Below, one piece after another: positions 7,101 to 8,133 of a stretch of 8,133 nucleotides of DNA; within the stretch, counting starts at the first letter, position 1; each line of letters starts with the position of its first letter. The notes below the pieces were generated by a model, which saw only the letters and a list, made by a program, of their open reading frames with translations, did no database searches and had not been told where the DNA came from. Made by a program: the position numbers and the translations under genes. This DNA is from Saprospiraceae bacterium (lineage in GTDB: Bacteria; Bacteroidota; Bacteroidia; Chitinophagales; Saprospiraceae): NCBI GenBank assembly GCA_029262975.1, contig JAJCYJ010000720.1, positions 1 through 8,133 of the forward strand. The letters are read 5' to 3'.

Positions 7101-7787
7101 AGGACATGCTCCATCATCATTGCAATTCAGGGTATATGTTGTCGCATCAGTACACCCCAGTTGGCTATTTCTTACCTTAATGTTATAAGTGTCGGCTCCT
7201 AAACTTGAAAACCGATCGCTGCTTTGATAAGTCCCACCCCCATTTATGCTGTATTGAAGTGATGTACCAGTACTGAATATTTGAATTACGCCATTGCTAT
7301 TTCCACAGCTTGGTTCAGTACTTACAACAGAGGTGATATCTGGACACGTTTGGGTATTATAGGTACATGACCCATTATTTATTACTGCCAATGGGTCATA
7401 ATTATTAGCGTTAGGATCTGTACACCCTTCTCGTAATATCGTCCTGACAAATACATGAAGATTTATCCCGTCATGAAAAGTTACATAATACGTATCAGCT
7501 GATAAACCTCTAAAGGAGTCAATTATCAAATCAGCATGGGGATTTTGCCAAATTTCCAGTCTATTAGAAAAATTAACTAAATCCGGGACACCCCGATAAA
7601 TTGCATACGTCCCAATATCAGGATCATAGACGTCGGGTAAAACATAAAATCTTACATCTATTTTCCCAGATGCACTTCCGTCATCATGATTGGAAATGGT
7701 ACAACTGTTCGTTTGAGCTATTACCGTATTGGTGTTGGAAAAAGCGAATAAAATAGTAAACGTGATAAAAATCAGGCTTCTTGGCAT
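4164..7787 (-). CDS. Large secreted modular Cys-rich protein with SprB-like repeats (1207 residues)
   Basis: Residues 1-25 form a Sec signal peptide ending near 'VIAQT'. The modules follow in order. Residues 28-120 are a beta domain. 'GCTDPNANNYDP' (121-132) begins a short motif common in Bacteroidota surface proteins. Four Cys-bracketed repeats of about 75-95 residues cover 148-222, 228-304, 330-406 and 410-503, each with a core like 'YSIDGGGSWQ' and then 'AGTYAIRTRNAETGC', resembling SprB-type repeats. They alternate with two 'CxDGxxNGxETxxDCGG' motifs (308-330, 506-530). Two acidic, probably Ca-binding 'CxDDLDNDGD'/'CSDGLDNDFDG' motifs lie at 580-639. A mixed domain follows (about 650-790, 'GIPIWDKS', 'RYRYYSREEIDLM'). 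A Gly-rich linker (851-899) leads to a C-terminal domain (900-1207) with 17 cysteines that I do not recognise. No type IX secretion C-terminal signal is evident. The ATG at 7787 fits the signal peptide. Likely role: surface adhesin or secreted effector carrier. Confidence 0.82.
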   Translation of the reverse strand: MPRSLIFITFTILFAFSNTNTVIAQTNSCTISNHDDGSASGKIDVRFYVLPDVYDPDIGTYAIYRGVPDLVNFSNRLEIWQNPHADLIIDSFRGLSADTYYVTFHDGINLHVFVRTILREGCTDPNANNYDPLAVINNGSCTYNTQTCPDITSVVSTEPSCGNSNGVIQIFSTGTSLQYSINGGGTYQSSDRFSSLGADTYNIKVRNSQLGCTDATTYTLNCNDDGACPTIDYIHIGNPPATCSSMDAWIDIVTPGTNNEYSIDGGGSWQSTSSFGGLSAGTYAIRTRNAETGCGDSRSFTLPCTPSCSDGKRNGSETGTDCGGPCAPCCPEDIRVTVLKHPYCPSGNEGQFAVYASGVDLEYSRNNGNSYQNSNVFNNVPAYNINIAVRSKKTGCVRKLFFPFQCVATCPSIESVEITEPNCDLVQSGQLTIVLSEGQGNLFPVKSGEIGASGSFVYEFSIDGGNTWQPGNSFPVDGGDYTVVVRNNETGCVTGQSVSITSCNSCYDGIQNGYETDEDCGGSQCHTCNCPTVNQIKQSASQIDQGSLGGLSGSGETKSTFICDLPENYDCPNCISYRSCHDDLDNDGDELCDCEDTDCSTWYSSLCTKPVEQCSDGLDNDFDGLVDCTDPQCDNSFVCQDAGANRSTDSDIELRKEILLNEYEHISNFIAVEGIPIWDKSLRLGPIGSAYPKAVPVLRPQGIKLSGVLFVDNRETIRYRYYSREEIDLMAGKPEKESSSGNSSETSHSLEDKVRIVGMFHQLQANLGGTLDPYHNTFLDQSKNQISASLQKMPGCEPYTKCVTLQECTIYGGCFDTPENIIEHLPERQLCWTGIDCPRGDDGIFDDRSTGGIGTVQGGGSSGLSINTGSEAFNDRITACNEGGGPGDPPVDGGEASPDEAFCLAIRSIMTQCDRFGLGSPQQRHILEILDGMNDCDNGGVLDDQGVLTEAADYICNSSDPAMAVKTIKEYAEYAAIVGFEEALCFDEFLLIDGVVEELGIGISPIEFLLKYNLEDCINSLNCKGGPCIGLTECAIEKMAYFYSDTEDVEASESGFFDRTLNCESFNFVAQSSAAGQIACVDGLYLSKNFGGLFSVTESFCGHITVPRVRFDGQVISSGKAADCAAWASNAAAAVVGLAFIESDYQMADEAMIRLFRVTFGIKMSLSGCGYGIMGSCEFADCLSPPSSASWNQGFFEWLDEQFFGCE
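6279..7346 (-). repeat. Four diverged SprB-like repeats with interposed DCGG motifs, within the large gene
   Basis: The four units align on the core (Y/F)S(I/R)(N/D)(G/N)GxxxQ, then a Gly/Asp-Tyr turn, then xVRNxxTGC. Unit 4 carries an extra insertion of about 20 residues (about 437-456). Each unit starts with Cys-Pro and ends with Cys, which suggests one disulfide per repeat. Divergence is high, so the array is old rather than a recent tandem expansion. Confidence 0.75.
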
Positions 7788-7815
7788 CGTAAATTCTTTT
7801 AGAATTAGGGATTAT

Positions 7816-7858
7816 GTTGAAATATCTAATTGAGCAGATTTTGCAATTGATCTTCAAC
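7816..7858 (-). promoter_or_regulatory. Inverted repeat in the upstream region of the large secreted-protein gene
   Basis: GTTGAA (7816-7821) pairs with TTCAAC (7853-7858), and inside it AATTG (7828-7832) pairs with CAATT (7844-7848) around an 11-base loop. The structure lies 29-71 bases before the start codon. It could be a leader hairpin or an operator. A weak TTG / TATTTC pair in the same stretch is a poor match to the Bacteroidota -33/-7 promoter consensus, so I do not call a promoter. Confidence 0.35.
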
Positions 7859-8133
7859 AATGATGCCAGGCATGAATATTATCTAATTATTTAATCAATT
7901 GAATATAACTATGGCCATCAAGAGACCATGATATGGTGATATTGTTAAATTTTAAGTTGCATACTAAAGTTTGTTTTGTGCTGTCTGTAGCTCGAAATAT
8001 TGAGTACTATACAAAAAAACACTCGTAAGGTTCAGCTTTTTTAATAGAGATTCGTCAAGTTACTTGATATTCATATGTCGAAAGGTATACCCTCCTTCGA
8101 GTGACAGGAGATGGCGTATCACAAGTGTAAAAA
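7859..8133. other. Intergenic region with palindromes, no gene seen
   Basis: No supportable coding frame is present. Three small symmetric sites are visible: ACCAT-GAT-ATGGT (7925-7937), TCAAGT-T-ACTTGA (8055-8067), and TCGAAAGG (8078-8085) pairing with CCTTCGA (8094-8100) with one bulged base. They could be operators or hairpins for the secreted-protein operon or for a gene beyond the window; nothing here decides. Confidence 0.4.

Noticed and set aside
1..8133. tRNA, rRNA, riboswitch or CRISPR array
   Set aside because: No cloverleaf, rRNA-like or regularly spaced direct-repeat pattern was seen by eye on either strand.

Overview
The window looks like a chromosomal stretch from a member of the Bacteroidota, most plausibly a marine Saprospiria or Cytophagia type. 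Pointers are the moderate AT content, start codons without clear Shine-Dalgarno sequences, a very large secreted protein built from SprB-like Cys-bracketed repeats with 'GCTDPNANNYDP', 'CxDGxxNGxETxxDCGG' and 'CxDGxDNDxDG' modules, and a short lipoprotein with a lipobox. This assignment is inferred from gene style, not from a marker gene.

Layout. Bases 1-435 are the 3' end of katG (catalase-peroxidase, + strand), followed by a hairpin with a T-run that fits its terminator. Bases about 600-1180 hold no intact gene but carry collinear fragments that resemble a decayed sulfotransferase. Next comes a 2-oxoglutarate/Fe(II) oxygenase (+ strand, 1429-2115). Its reading frame extends upstream into a TPR motif (from 1261) but reaches a stop codon without meeting an ATG, GTG or TTG, so the gene seems to have lost its 5' end. 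Bases 2112-2264 on the - strand are the N-terminal stub of a resolvase/invertase-type serine recombinase, broken by a small insertion. Immediately upstream of it lie short repeats and palindromes that could be the old recombination site. Bases 2505-2654 form a long imperfect inverted repeat of attC-like architecture. A small lipoprotein gene with three 11-residue repeats (- strand, 2770-3015) sits between two inverted 12-base boxes (GTTGTAGGCART). Bases 3163-3465 contain a strong hairpin and a 64-codon open stretch with no start codon, probably another gene remnant.

The right half (3581-7787, - strand) is a two-gene unit: a 1207-residue secreted, modular, Cys-rich protein, followed 10 bases later by a 190-residue exported protein with a distant GLPGLI/DUF4412-like look. 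The spacing suggests one transcript and a joint role at the cell surface or in the periplasm. An effector/immunity arrangement is possible but unproven. The last 345 bases hold only palindromes upstream of this unit.

Overall, bases 436-3580 look like an accessory zone of gene turnover: gene fossils, a recombinase stub and palindromic elements lie between a housekeeping gene and a lineage-specific surface-protein operon.
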